Source: an uncultured bacterium (GTDB lineage: Bacteria; Bacillota; Clostridia; Lachnospirales; Lachnospiraceae). From it: a stretch of 58,705 bases of DNA. Position 1 is the stretch's first letter; every line of letters begins with the position of its first letter. The DNA lies in the NCBI GenBank assembly GCA_947574055.1, contig CANPIC010000014.1, forward strand, positions 1 through 58,705, given 5' to 3'. A model generated the notes under the pieces. It ran no database searches, had not been told where the DNA came from, and worked only from the letters and a program-made list of their open reading frames with translations. This document shows positions 51,880 to 58,705 of the stretch, piece after piece. The position numbers and the translations under genes are program-made.

Positions 51880-52644
51880 ATGGATGAAACAGCCAGGAAA
51901 AAAATGTGGGCTGACTATGCAAAGACCAGACAGGCGGACATCAGAGAAAAAATCATTTTGGAATATGCCCCCCTGGTCAAGGTCGTGGCAGGCAGACTCA
52001 GCATGTATCTTGGATATAATGTGGAATATGAAGATCTGGTCAGTTATGGGATATTTGGCCTGATTGATGCGATTGACAAATTTGATTCTCTGAAGGAAGT
52101 AAAATTTGAGACTTATGCCAGCCTGCGTATCCGGGGCGCAATTCTGGACCAGATACGCAAGATGGACTGGATTCCCAGAACGATTCGTCAGAAGCAGAAA
52201 AAGATTGATGGTGTGATACGGGAAATTGAAACACAAAAGGGCAGGCCGGCAACGGATGAGGAGATTGCGGCAGGCCTGGGTATCAGCGACAGTGAGTATA
52301 CCGAGTGGCAGTCGCAGATGAAGATCACAGGTGTGATTTCTCTGAATGAATATCTGGAACAGGGCAGTGAAATTCCCAGTGACAGGCATATTTCAGGGCA
52401 GTTTGACAGTCCGGAGAAAGCAATCGAACAGAGTGAACTGGCAAAGGTACTGAAGGATTCTCTGACACTTCTGACGGAGAAAGAAAGAAAAGTAATAGAG
52501 TTATACTATTATGAAGAACTGACATTAAAGGAAATCAGTCATATTCTGGAGGTGACCGAATCCAGAGTATCACAACTCCATACAAAAGCATTACAGAAGA
52601 TGAAGACCAAAATGGGAAACTATATGGGGATTTTATCTGATTAA
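51880..52644 (+). CDS. sigD: Motility sigma factor SigD (FliA/WhiG family)
   Basis: Sigma-28-type factor directing RNA polymerase to late flagellar and chemoreceptor promoters. The 254-residue protein has region 2 (about 25-95; YEDLVSYGIFGLIDAIDKFD, FETYASLRIRGAILD), region 3 and region 4 with ERKVIELYYYEELTLKEISH and a helix-turn-helix VTESRVSQLHTKAL. It lies about 31.7 kb downstream of the operon promoter. The anti-sigma factor gene flgM is not in the window. Confidence 0.97.
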   Translation: MDETARKKMWADYAKTRQADIREKIILEYAPLVKVVAGRLSMYLGYNVEYEDLVSYGIFGLIDAIDKFDSLKEVKFETYASLRIRGAILDQIRKMDWIPRTIRQKQKKIDGVIREIETQKGRPATDEEIAAGLGISDSEYTEWQSQMKITGVISLNEYLEQGSEIPSDRHISGQFDSPEKAIEQSELAKVLKDSLTLLTEKERKVIELYYYEELTLKEISHILEVTESRVSQLHTKALQKMKTKMGNYMGILSD

Positions 52645-52669
52645 ACAGGTGAAAAGTGCAGGTGAATGG

Positions 52670-54259
52670 ATGAACGGATATTTTCAGATATTGAACGAAG
52701 AGATGCAGACGAGTGTCATGCTGTATCCTGCAAAAGACGGAGGCCTGGAGCTGGATATTACAGAAGTGGCAGATTATTTAACGTTTCATGAGATCGAATA
52801 TAATCTGTCTTCTCTCTATGCGGCCGCAAAGAACCTGAAGAATGAGCCGGCAAAAGTTTTTTTGAATCTGAAAAAAGGGCTGCCGGAAGAAGAGATGCTG
52901 AAAGTACGAATCGCCGGCGATGATATGTCGGCGAGTGTGCGTTTTTATGCGCCTTCCAATGACGGTAAGGTGATGGATCGGGAAGAGATTCTCAATGATT
53001 TGAGAAACCGTGGTGTTGTATTTGGTGTATGTGATGATGTTCTGACAGAATTTCTCGGAAATCGGGAGTATTGTAAAGATTATGAAATGGCACTGGGGCA
53101 GGAAAGAACCCGGGGAGAAGATGCCAGGGTAGAATATCTTTTCAATACGGATACGAAAGCAAGGCCTACACTTCAAGAAGACGGAAGTGTGGATTTCTTT
53201 CATTTGAATACGATTAATAATTGTGAAAGCGGTGAAGTATTGGCGAGGCTGATACCTGCCGTTGCGTCTGAGCCGGGCAGGACAGTGCGTGGGGAGATAA
53301 TCCCCGGCAGAGAGCCGAAAAAGGCATTCCTGCGATTTGGAAAAAATGTAGAGTTGTCAGAGGATGGCAATGAACTGCGGTCTAAGGTGAGTGGCCATGT
53401 GACGCTGGAGGGGGATCGGGTTTCGGTATCTGATGTACTGTCTTTAAAGGCAGTGGACAGTTCTACAGGAAATATTGAGTATTCTGGCAGTATACAGATT
53501 TCAGGAAATGTATGTGAAAATTATACGGTTCGTGCCGGCGGTAATGTGGTAGTACAGGGTGTGGTGGAAGGCGCAGTGATTCATGCAGAAGGAGATGTCA
53601 TCATTGCCCGTGGTATGAATGGCATGGGAAAGGGTAAGATTACAGCCGGTGGAAATGTAATCGCTAAATTTTTTGAAAACGCGCAGGTCACTGCCGGCGG
53701 ATATGTAGACAGCGATTCTATCCTGCACAGCAGGATAAATGCCATGGATGCGGTACATGTGGGCGGAAAAAGGGGATTTATCACCGGTGGTCATATCTGT
53801 GCGTCCAATGGCGTGGCTGTCAGAAACTTGGGTTCCAATATGGGTGCAGACACGGTGGTGGAAGTAGGTGCCAGCCCGACTCTGAAAAATCAGATACAGG
53901 AACTGGAAAATGAACTGCTGGAAAATAATAAGCTGATCCGTCAACTCCACCCGGTACTTTCTTCTGCGACCGATAAGATAAAAAACGGAGGCCGGCTTCC
54001 GGAAGGGCAGTTTGACTATGTAAAAGAACTCTATATCCTGTACCGTGTTACCAAGAAAGATATCAAAAAGGCCGGTCAGAAACTGAATGAATTGCAGGAG
54101 ATACTGGAAAACAGCCGGCATGCGGCAGTGACAGTCAGTGGAAATGTATATGCAGGTACAAGGATCGCAATCGGTGATGTATCGCTGATGGTCAAAGGAA
54201 ATGTGAGTTATTGCCGTTTCGTCAGGGAGCGGGGCGAAGTAAAGATGAAGGGTATGTAG
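52670..54259 (+). CDS. FapA/DUF342 family beta-helix protein
   Basis: Protein of about 529 residues of the FapA (DUF342) family, whose function is not well defined but which is often encoded near motility or polarity genes. It starts MNGYFQILNEEM, has an N-terminal domain (1-230), a central region of repeated GNV/GGNV strands (ISGNVCENYTVRAGGNVVVQ; AEGDVIIARG; TAGGNVIAKF) forming a right-handed beta-helix, a coiled coil (about 405-490) and a last strand set. The ATG at 52670 follows AGGTGA; a GTG at 52649 is in frame. Confidence 0.88.
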   Translation: MNGYFQILNEEMQTSVMLYPAKDGGLELDITEVADYLTFHEIEYNLSSLYAAAKNLKNEPAKVFLNLKKGLPEEEMLKVRIAGDDMSASVRFYAPSNDGKVMDREEILNDLRNRGVVFGVCDDVLTEFLGNREYCKDYEMALGQERTRGEDARVEYLFNTDTKARPTLQEDGSVDFFHLNTINNCESGEVLARLIPAVASEPGRTVRGEIIPGREPKKAFLRFGKNVELSEDGNELRSKVSGHVTLEGDRVSVSDVLSLKAVDSSTGNIEYSGSIQISGNVCENYTVRAGGNVVVQGVVEGAVIHAEGDVIIARGMNGMGKGKITAGGNVIAKFFENAQVTAGGYVDSDSILHSRINAMDAVHVGGKRGFITGGHICASNGVAVRNLGSNMGADTVVEVGASPTLKNQIQELENELLENNKLIRQLHPVLSSATDKIKNGGRLPEGQFDYVKELYILYRVTKKDIKKAGQKLNELQEILENSRHAAVTVSGNVYAGTRIAIGDVSLMVKGNVSYCRFVRERGEVKMKGM

Positions 54260-54289
54260 GGATCAGACGGAGAGAAACGAGGTAAGAAC

Positions 54290-54604
54290 ATGGGACTTGG
54301 GCCGATTGAACTCAATGGTGTGATTTCCAGGACACAGGACTATTCGACGATTAAGCATAATGAAGACAATAAAGGGATGATTGATCAGCAGGCGTTCCAG
54401 AATACTTTTGAGAAATCCTTGGATGTGAAGCATACACAGGTCATCAAGCAGGACGATATCAGAAAAGAAGACAGAAAGTTCGATGCCAGGGAAAAAGGGG
54501 ACAATGAGTATCGCGGGGATGGCGGCAGACAGAAGAAAAAAGAAAAAAATCTGGGCGGAAAGGTGATCGTGAAGGGACGACAGTCCTTTGACATTAAGAT
54601 ATAA
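54290..54604 (+). CDS. Small hydrophilic protein of the fla/che operon
   Basis: I do not recognise a family. The 104-residue product is hydrophilic, rich in Lys, Asp and Glu, with no membrane segment. It begins MGLGPIELNGVISRTQDYS and ends GKVIVKGRQSFDIKI. The middle has a run of charged residues and may be disordered. It sits between the FapA-like gene and the swrB-like gene with a GAGG ribosome binding site; its next neighbour starts 4 bp later. Confidence 0.65.
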   Translation: MGLGPIELNGVISRTQDYSTIKHNEDNKGMIDQQAFQNTFEKSLDVKHTQVIKQDDIRKEDRKFDAREKGDNEYRGDGGRQKKKEKNLGGKVIVKGRQSFDIKI

Positions 54605-54607
54605 GAG

Positions 54608-55426
54608 ATGGGAATAACGGAAATCTTATTGTTGGTTGTGGGGCTGAGTGTCTTTGTGCTTAGTTTTGTGCTTCCGGAAAAAAGGGCAAAGCTAAAGGAA
54701 TCTGACAAAAAATTTATGGAGACACAGATCCGCAAGCTGTTGGAAATACAGATGCAGGATGTGAAAAGCCGTGTTTCGGATATCGTGGATGAGACAGTTA
54801 CCTATGCAGTGGACAAGACAGAACGTTCCATGGAACGGGTCACCAATGAAAAAATCATGGCTGTCAGCGAATATTCGGATACCGTGTTGGAAGCAATTCA
54901 TAAAAATCATGAAGAAGTTGTCTTTCTTTACGACATGCTCAATGATAAGCAGCAGAGTCTCAAAGATACTGTCATTGAGGTAGAGAAGCGCAGCCGGGAG
55001 GCTCTGCAGCAGTTTCAGGACGCGGAAGCGGATCTGCAGGTAAGGGCAGATGGATTGCCAGGGTCAGATGGAGTGCAGGTTTTGCCTGCAGTGGAAGAAT
55101 CGCAGCTGGTACCGCTTTCGCAGATTACGGGGATTGATGTAATCCGGGGCGGGGCAGAAAAAATGACAGCGCAGCTTCCTGAGGAGGGAACAGGAAGAAA
55201 GAACGCAGATACAGGGAAGGAACTGCTTTTATCTGTGGAAACAAAACCGTTGGAACTGCCGGGGAATGTCGTTTCCTATTCCAGTTCCGGTGAGGACGGA
55301 CAAAATAATAATGAGCAGATACTGACATTGCACAGAGCAGGGAAATCCAATGTAGCTATCGCGAAGGAACTGGGACTGGGAGTGGGAGAAGTCAGGCTGG
55401 TTATTGATCTGTTCAAAGGGGTATAG
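54608..55426 (+). CDS. SwrB-like membrane-anchored coiled-coil protein (DUF6115)
   Basis: Protein of 272 residues at the swrB position after sigD. A single N-terminal helix (about 3-20) anchors it, a long charged coiled coil (about 25-145) follows, then a variable linker, and a C-terminal helix-turn-helix-like segment, ILTLHRAGKSNVAIAKELGLG (about 238-258), as in DUF6115 proteins. B. subtilis SwrB promotes assembly of the export apparatus during swarming. Sequence similarity to SwrB is weak, so the call rests on layout and position. Confidence 0.75.
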   Translation: MGITEILLLVVGLSVFVLSFVLPEKRAKLKESDKKFMETQIRKLLEIQMQDVKSRVSDIVDETVTYAVDKTERSMERVTNEKIMAVSEYSDTVLEAIHKNHEEVVFLYDMLNDKQQSLKDTVIEVEKRSREALQQFQDAEADLQVRADGLPGSDGVQVLPAVEESQLVPLSQITGIDVIRGGAEKMTAQLPEEGTGRKNADTGKELLLSVETKPLELPGNVVSYSSSGEDGQNNNEQILTLHRAGKSNVAIAKELGLGVGEVRLVIDLFKGV

Positions 55427-55432
55427 AACAGT

Positions 55433-56116
55433 ATGAGGTTAAAATATTATCTGCGGGGATTGGGTCTTGGCATTGCAGTGACAGCGACGATTATGAGTAT
55501 ATCTGCAACAAGAAATAAGGGAACGATGACAGACGCCCAGATTATGGCCAGAGCCAGGGAACTGGGGATGGTGGACGGTGTATTGACAGAGATCCCTGAT
55601 ACGGATGCGGATAGCGGAGAAGCGGTGCCCACTGATGAGGATATGCCAAAAGGCGAAGGGGAGGGAGCACCGGAGGAAACTACGGAGTTGTCTTCCGATG
55701 AGAGTCCTTTGGTACCGGAAGGAGAAGCAGAAGAGAGGACGGACAGTTCTGAAAGTGGCGAAGCGTCAGGCAACAGCGCCGGAGAAAACAGTCCCGGCCA
55801 GGCGGAGAACGGAGACGGGCAGTCCGGACGTCAGGAAGAGAAAAAGACGGATGATGCGCCTGGTGACATATCTTCGGCAGGGACATCAGGCGGGAAAGTG
55901 TCTTCCTCTTCTGTAATCGTGGCCATTTATCCGGGAGAGAGTTCTTACATGGTGAGCCGGAAACTGGCGACACTGGGACTGGTGGAATCTGCTGACATCT
56001 ATGATGGATTTCTTTGTCAGAACGGATATGACAAAAAGTTGTGTACCGGTAATTATGAAATCAAAGCAGGAGCAACTGCGGAGGAAATTGCCCGTATCAT
56101 TACAAAAAATCAATAG
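55433..56116 (+). CDS. MltG-N-like membrane protein lacking the catalytic domain
   Basis: Protein of 227 residues with one N-terminal membrane segment (about 9-25), a long Glu/Ser/Gly-rich linker (about 45-155) and a C-terminal segment (about 158-227) resembling the LysM-like N-terminal subdomain of the MltG/YceG endolytic transglycosylases (IVAIYPGESSYMVSRKLATL and GNYEIKAGATAEEIARIITK). The catalytic transglycosylase domain with its Glu is absent, so it may bind rather than cut peptidoglycan. It is the last gene of the fla/che run and is followed by a terminator. Confidence 0.75.
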   Translation: MRLKYYLRGLGLGIAVTATIMSISATRNKGTMTDAQIMARARELGMVDGVLTEIPDTDADSGEAVPTDEDMPKGEGEGAPEETTELSSDESPLVPEGEAEERTDSSESGEASGNSAGENSPGQAENGDGQSGRQEEKKTDDAPGDISSAGTSGGKVSSSSVIVAIYPGESSYMVSRKLATLGLVESADIYDGFLCQNGYDKKLCTGNYEIKAGATAEEIARIITKNQ

Positions 56117-56154
56117 CCGCAGAGATATGATCTTGGCGGATCGTTTTTCTTTTC
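56117..56154 (+). terminator. Terminator of the fla/che operon
   Basis: CCGC (56117-56120) with AGA and TCT (56121-56123 with 56131-56133) and GCGG (56136-56139) forms a bulged stem, followed by ATCGTTTTTCTTTTC. The stem is short but the T run is good. It begins at the stop codon of the last operon gene. Confidence 0.6.
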
Positions 56155-56214
56155 GGTTTTTCCTTTCTTGATGTTTACAGTATATGTATTCACGAATTTG
56201 GTGTGGTAGTCTGC

Positions 56215-56240
56215 AAAATCCCTCTTGTCAGAGGGATTTT
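56215..56240. terminator. Perfect hairpin before rpsB
   Basis: AAAATCCCTC (56215-56224) pairs with GAGGGATTTT (56231-56240) around the loop TTGTCA. The stem ends in T4, so it can act as a terminator in either direction, a second barrier between the fla/che operon and rpsB. The loop is also the -35 box of the rpsB promoter. Confidence 0.7.
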
Positions 56241-56253
56241 CCTGTGATAGAAT
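56225..56253 (+). promoter_or_regulatory. Vegetative promoter of rpsB
   Basis: TTGTCA (56225-56230), 17-bp spacer, TAGAAT (56248-56253). The -35 lies exactly in the loop of the hairpin at 56215-56240, so terminator and promoter are overlaid. The leader to rpsB is about 108 nt and may hold an S2 autoregulatory site, not identified here. Confidence 0.7.
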
Positions 56254-56367
56254 AACAGTGTTGTGTATAAAACACGTCCATTGATTTGTCGCCGGTGCTT
56301 TTATGACGCGGAAGTGGCTGATAAAGATGAGGTGGGCGGAAGAAGCAAACCAAACGGAGGTATAAAA

Positions 56368-57099
56368 ATGAGCGTTATTTCAATGAAACAGTTGTTGGAA
56401 GCAGGTGTTCATTTCGGACATCAGACCAGAAGATGGAATCCCAAAATGGCACCCTATATCTTTACAGAGAGAAACAGTATTCATATCATTGATCTGCAGA
56501 AATCTGTGGGTAAGGTGGATGAAGCCTACAGAGCAGTAGCCGATATTGTGGCACAGGGTGGTACGATTCTGTTTGTGGGTACAAAGAAGCAGGCACAGGA
56601 TGCGGTTAAGGCAGAAGCAGAGCGCTGTGGTATGTTCTATGTAAATGAGAGATGGCTTGGAGGTATGCTGACCAATTTCAAGACGATCAAAAGCAGAATC
56701 GAAAGACTGAAAGCCATCGAACTGATGTCTCAGGATGGTACATTTGATGTGCTGCCCAAAAAAGAAGTGATTAAATTAAAGAAAGAATGGGAAAAACTGG
56801 AAAAGAATCTGGGTGGTATCAAAGAGATGAACGGAATCCCGGATGCTATTTTTGTAGTAGACCCCAAGAAGGAAAAGATCTGTGTTCAGGAAGCACATAC
56901 TCTGGGTATAACACTGATCGGTATCGGAGATACGAACTGTGATCCGGAAGAACTGGATTATATTATTCCCGGCAATGATGATGCCATCAGAGCGGTAAAA
57001 CTGATTGTCTCCAAAATGGCGGATGCTGTGATTGAAGCAAATCAGGGAGAAACGGCAGATGTGGAAGAAGCTGCTGCAGAAGAGACTGTGGAGGCATAA
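56368..57099 (+). CDS. rpsB: Ribosomal protein S2
   Basis: Small-subunit ribosomal protein of 243 residues. The start [19 protein letters not shown] and TRRWNPKM, then [12 protein letters not shown] and [12 protein letters not shown], are diagnostic. The C-terminal tail is Glu/Ala-rich as in other Firmicutes. The ATG at 56368 follows CGGAGG at 56355-56360; the open frame upstream to 56263 has no support. rpsB and tsf follow the motility operon as in B. subtilis. Confidence 0.98.
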   Translation: MSVISMKQLLEAGVHFGHQTRRWNPKMAPYIFTERNSIHIIDLQKSVGKVDEAYRAVADIVAQGGTILFVGTKKQAQDAVKAEAERCGMFYVNERWLGGMLTNFKTIKSRIERLKAIELMSQDGTFDVLPKKEVIKLKKEWEKLEKNLGGIKEMNGIPDAIFVVDPKKEKICVQEAHTLGITLIGIGDTNCDPEELDYIIPGNDDAIRAVKLIVSKMADAVIEANQGETADVEEAAAEETVEA

Positions 57100-57344
57100 A
57101 CAACAGGAAAGAATTGCCTGAGTTTAACCCGCAGCCTATTGGTGTTACAGAGTTTATTTCCAGATACAAGAATCCGGATCAGCGTATATTGACACGATTG
57201 GATACTGTACGGGTCTGTTGTCCCGTGTTATGTGTCTTTGTTGTGTTATAATCCGACGAAAGATCTGACTGACTTGTTATGACGGGAGTGTCTGTAGCGC
57301 CGCCCGCTGCGGGATATTTGATTTGTATATAAAAAAGTAGAAAA
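57100..57344. other. Non-coding part of the rpsB-tsf gap
   Basis: Between the rpsB stop and the long palindrome there is no convincing gene. It holds a short ACGGG/CCCGT hairpin (57209-57213 with 57222-57226), the extended -10 promoter at 57244-57252, a TTGACA at 57189-57194 without a matching -10, and an AT-rich stretch near 57310-57340. A 45-codon frame starting at a TTG (57114) is read as chance. Confidence 0.5.
57244..57252 (+). promoter_or_regulatory. Extended -10 promoter of tsf
   Basis: TGTTATAAT (57244-57252) is a perfect TATAAT with the upstream TG of an extended -10 element; no good -35 is at the right distance. Transcripts would begin near 57259 and carry the whole long palindrome as leader before tsf. 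Confidence 0.6.
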
Positions 57345-57521
57345 GCGTACTAGTGTGCTAACACATTTACTTTCAGATAAATGACGCAGAATGGATTTTC
57401 AGACTGCAAGGCGGCTGAACGAGGCGATGCGGTGGCATCGTTGAGTGAAGCCAACGCTGCAGATGGAAATCCAGGCAAGTCATTTGGCGAAATGTAAATG
57501 TGTCAGTACACTAGGGTACGC
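57345..57521. repeat. 177-bp palindrome (MITE-like) between rpsB and tsf
   Basis: The two halves are complementary over nearly their full length. Pairs run GCGTAC with GTACGC (57345-57350 with 57516-57521), TAGTGT with ACACTA (57351-57356 with 57508-57513), ACACATTTAC with GTAAATGTGT (57361-57370 with 57494-57503), AAATGAC with GTCATTT (57379-57385 with 57479-57485), GGATTT with AAATCC (57393-57398 with 57467-57472), CTGCA with TGCAG (57404-57408 with 57458-57462), GGCT with AGCC (57413-57416 with 57449-57452) and GCGATGC with GCATCGT (57424-57430 with 57435-57441), loop GGTG. Long imperfect terminal inverted repeats and lack of coding capacity fit a miniature inverted-repeat element. It lies 35 bp before the tsf ribosome binding site. 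Confidence 0.85.
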
Positions 57522-57571
57522 GCAGAGCGCCGGCGTTTTGGCTGGCGACAGAGTATGGAGGGATGAAGATT

Positions 57572-58510
57572 ATGGCTATTTCAGCTACTATGGTAAAAGA
57601 ACTGCGGGAAATGACTGGCGCAGGTATGATGGATTGTAAGAAGGCACTGACAGAGACAAATGGTGACATGGAAGCCGCAGTAGAAGTATTGAGGAAAAAA
57701 GGACAGGCAAAGGCGGAGAAAAAAGCCGACAGAATTGCAGCGGAAGGTCTGTGCAGAGTTATCATAAAGGATGAGAAAGTTGCTGCTGTCGTAGAAGTAA
57801 ATTCCGAGACTGATTTTGTGGCAAAAAATGAAGAATTCCAGAATTTTGTTGCTGCTGTGGCGGAGCAGGCGGTTAATTCCGATGCTGCAGATATGGAAGC
57901 ATTTTTGGCTGAAAACTGGAATCAGGATACATCCAAGACTGTAAAGGAAGCACTTTTGGCAAAGATTGCCGTGATCGGTGAAAACCTGAGCATCAGAAGA
58001 TTTGAAAAAATCGTGGCTGAGAATGGCTGCGTGGTTTCCTATACACATGGCGGCGGCAGAATCGGTGTTATTGTAGAGGCTGATACCGATGTGGTCAATG
58101 ATGCGATAAAAGAGGCACTGACCAATATTGCAATGCAGATCGCAGCTCTTGCTCCCAAGTATGTGTCTACAGCGGATGTTTCGGAAGAATACAAAGCACA
58201 TGAAAAAGAGATTCTCATGGCGCAGATCAGCAACGATCCCAAGATGGCAGGTAAGCCTGAAAAAGTAATCGAAGGTGCAGTAACAGGACGTCTGAACAAA
58301 GAACTGAAAGAAATATGTCTTCTGGAGCAGATCTATGTTAAGGCAGAAGAAGGCAAACAGACAGTGGCACAGTATATCGGCCAGGTTGCCAAAGAAAATA
58401 ATGCGAAATTATCTGTCAAGAGATTTGTGCGCTTTGAAACCGGCGAAGGACTGGAGAAAAAAGAAGAAAACTTTGCTGAGGAAGTGGCAAAGCAGATGGG
58501 GGCTATGTAA
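57572..58510 (+). CDS. tsf: Translation elongation factor Ts
   Basis: Guanine nucleotide exchange factor for EF-Tu, 312 residues. The N-terminal UBA-like domain has VKELREMTGAGMMDCKKAL (about 8-26), followed by NSETDFVAKNEEFQNF (about 78-93), both diagnostic. The ATG at 57572 is chosen since GGAGGG (57557-57562) lies 9 bp upstream; an ATG at 57563 abuts that site. The 472-bp distance to rpsB is much longer than the usual short gap and contains a long palindrome. An intrinsic terminator follows. Confidence 0.98.
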   Translation: MAISATMVKELREMTGAGMMDCKKALTETNGDMEAAVEVLRKKGQAKAEKKADRIAAEGLCRVIIKDEKVAAVVEVNSETDFVAKNEEFQNFVAAVAEQAVNSDAADMEAFLAENWNQDTSKTVKEALLAKIAVIGENLSIRRFEKIVAENGCVVSYTHGGGRIGVIVEADTDVVNDAIKEALTNIAMQIAALAPKYVSTADVSEEYKAHEKEILMAQISNDPKMAGKPEKVIEGAVTGRLNKELKEICLLEQIYVKAEEGKQTVAQYIGQVAKENNAKLSVKRFVRFETGEGLEKKEENFAEEVAKQMGAM

Positions 58511-58541
58511 GATAGTCGATATAAATTTAATTATAAGAATC

Positions 58542-58574
58542 AAAGGGCTTCAGAGAAATCTGAGGCTCTTTTTT
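58542..58574 (+). terminator. Intrinsic terminator after tsf
   Basis: AAAGGGCTTCAGA (58542-58554) pairs with TCTGAGGCTCTTT (58559-58571; two G-T pairs) around GAAA, followed by TTT. A strong Rho-independent terminator closing the rpsB-tsf unit. Confidence 0.9.
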
Positions 58575-58658
58575 ATGAAATTGGAATTTGGATTGTAGCA
58601 TAAGAATTTATTTGTGAAAAATAGTTTAAAATCAAACTGTTTTGATTAATTTTTAAAC

Positions 58659-58687
58659 TTGACAGAAAGAAAAAATTATTATAGTAT
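58659..58687 (+). promoter_or_regulatory. Probable promoter for a gene beyond the window
   Basis: TTGACA (58659-58664) with TAGTAT (58682-58687) at 17-bp spacing, in very AT-rich DNA after the tsf terminator. A better-looking TATAGT lies 2 bp further upstream with shorter spacing. No coding start is reached before the window ends. Confidence 0.5.
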
Positions 58688-58705
58688 AAATTAAGAATGT
58701 AGCTA

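Noticed and set aside
57189..57194. TTGACA before tsf as a promoter
   Set aside because: No acceptable -10 hexamer at 15-19 bp; the extended -10 at 57244-57252 is a better candidate.
57114..57251. 45-codon frame after rpsB starting at TTG (text such as PEFNPQPIGVTEFISRYKNP)
   Set aside because: It looks protein-like but has a poor start with very close ribosome binding site, a hydrophobic cysteine-rich end, and no recognisable family; read as non-coding unless homologues are found.
1..58705. tRNA, rRNA, CRISPR arrays, insertion sequences, prophage genes
   Set aside because: None recognised on either strand; coding density is filled by known families and the repeats seen are short palindromes or in-frame coding repeats.

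Overview
The window looks like a chromosomal segment of a motile Gram-positive member of the Clostridia, most probably a Lachnospiraceae-type Firmicute. The evidence is a CodY regulator, a cytoplasmic SigD-type sigma factor, FliY in place of FliN, CheC and CheD, strong AGGAGG-type ribosome binding sites, and a gene order close to the dprA-topA-codY-fla/che-sigD-swrB-rpsB-tsf order known from Bacillus subtilis. No tRNA, rRNA, CRISPR array, transposase or prophage gene was found.

Layout. Positions 1-480 hold a probably broken superoxide-dismutase-like gene on the minus strand and the rho promoter. Positions 477-5351 are a housekeeping block: rho, rpmE, yqhQ (DUF1385), prmC, prfA. A chemoreceptor (5643-7616) ends convergently inside a MarR-family gene. 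Positions 8330-13176 hold a more lineage-specific set: a secreted L,D-transpeptidase-like protein, a lipase-like hydrolase, a PH-like membrane protein, an acyl-CoA thioesterase-like protein, an Spx/ArsC-like protein, a secreted metallo-beta-lactamase-fold protein and an unrecognised gene. Next come an orphan pilT, the DNA-processing genes comM and dprA, then topA and codY.

Positions 20188-56154 are one fla/che unit of about 36 kb, entirely on the plus strand. Its order is flgB flgC fliE fliF fliG fliH fliI fliJ ylxF fliK flgD, a flagellar-operon protein, flgE flbD motA motB fliL fliM fliY cheY fliO fliP fliQ fliR flhB flhA flhF flhG, a PilZ gene, cheB cheA cheW cheC cheD, a small membrane protein, sigD, a FapA/DUF342 protein, a small unknown, a SwrB-like protein and a MltG-N-like protein. 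It encodes the MS ring, C ring, export gate, rod and hook parts, stator and most of the chemotaxis core, plus the sigma factor that would switch on late genes elsewhere. Flagellin, cap, hook-junction genes and cheR are absent. rpsB and tsf follow.

Non-coding signals are informative. Good vegetative promoters precede rho, rpmE, the chemoreceptor, the marR gene, the transpeptidase-like gene, comM, topA, codY, flgB, rpsB and tsf. A CodY-box-like palindrome fills the spacer of the fla/che promoter, and four 10-bp-phased T-tracts lie just upstream of the codY promoter. A dispersed palindrome (GTAACAG-N15-CTGTTAC) occurs three times between genes. A 177-bp near-perfect palindrome, resembling a MITE, sits between rpsB and tsf and would fold into a single long hairpin just before the tsf ribosome binding site. 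All functional calls rest on reading motifs and context by eye; no database search was run.
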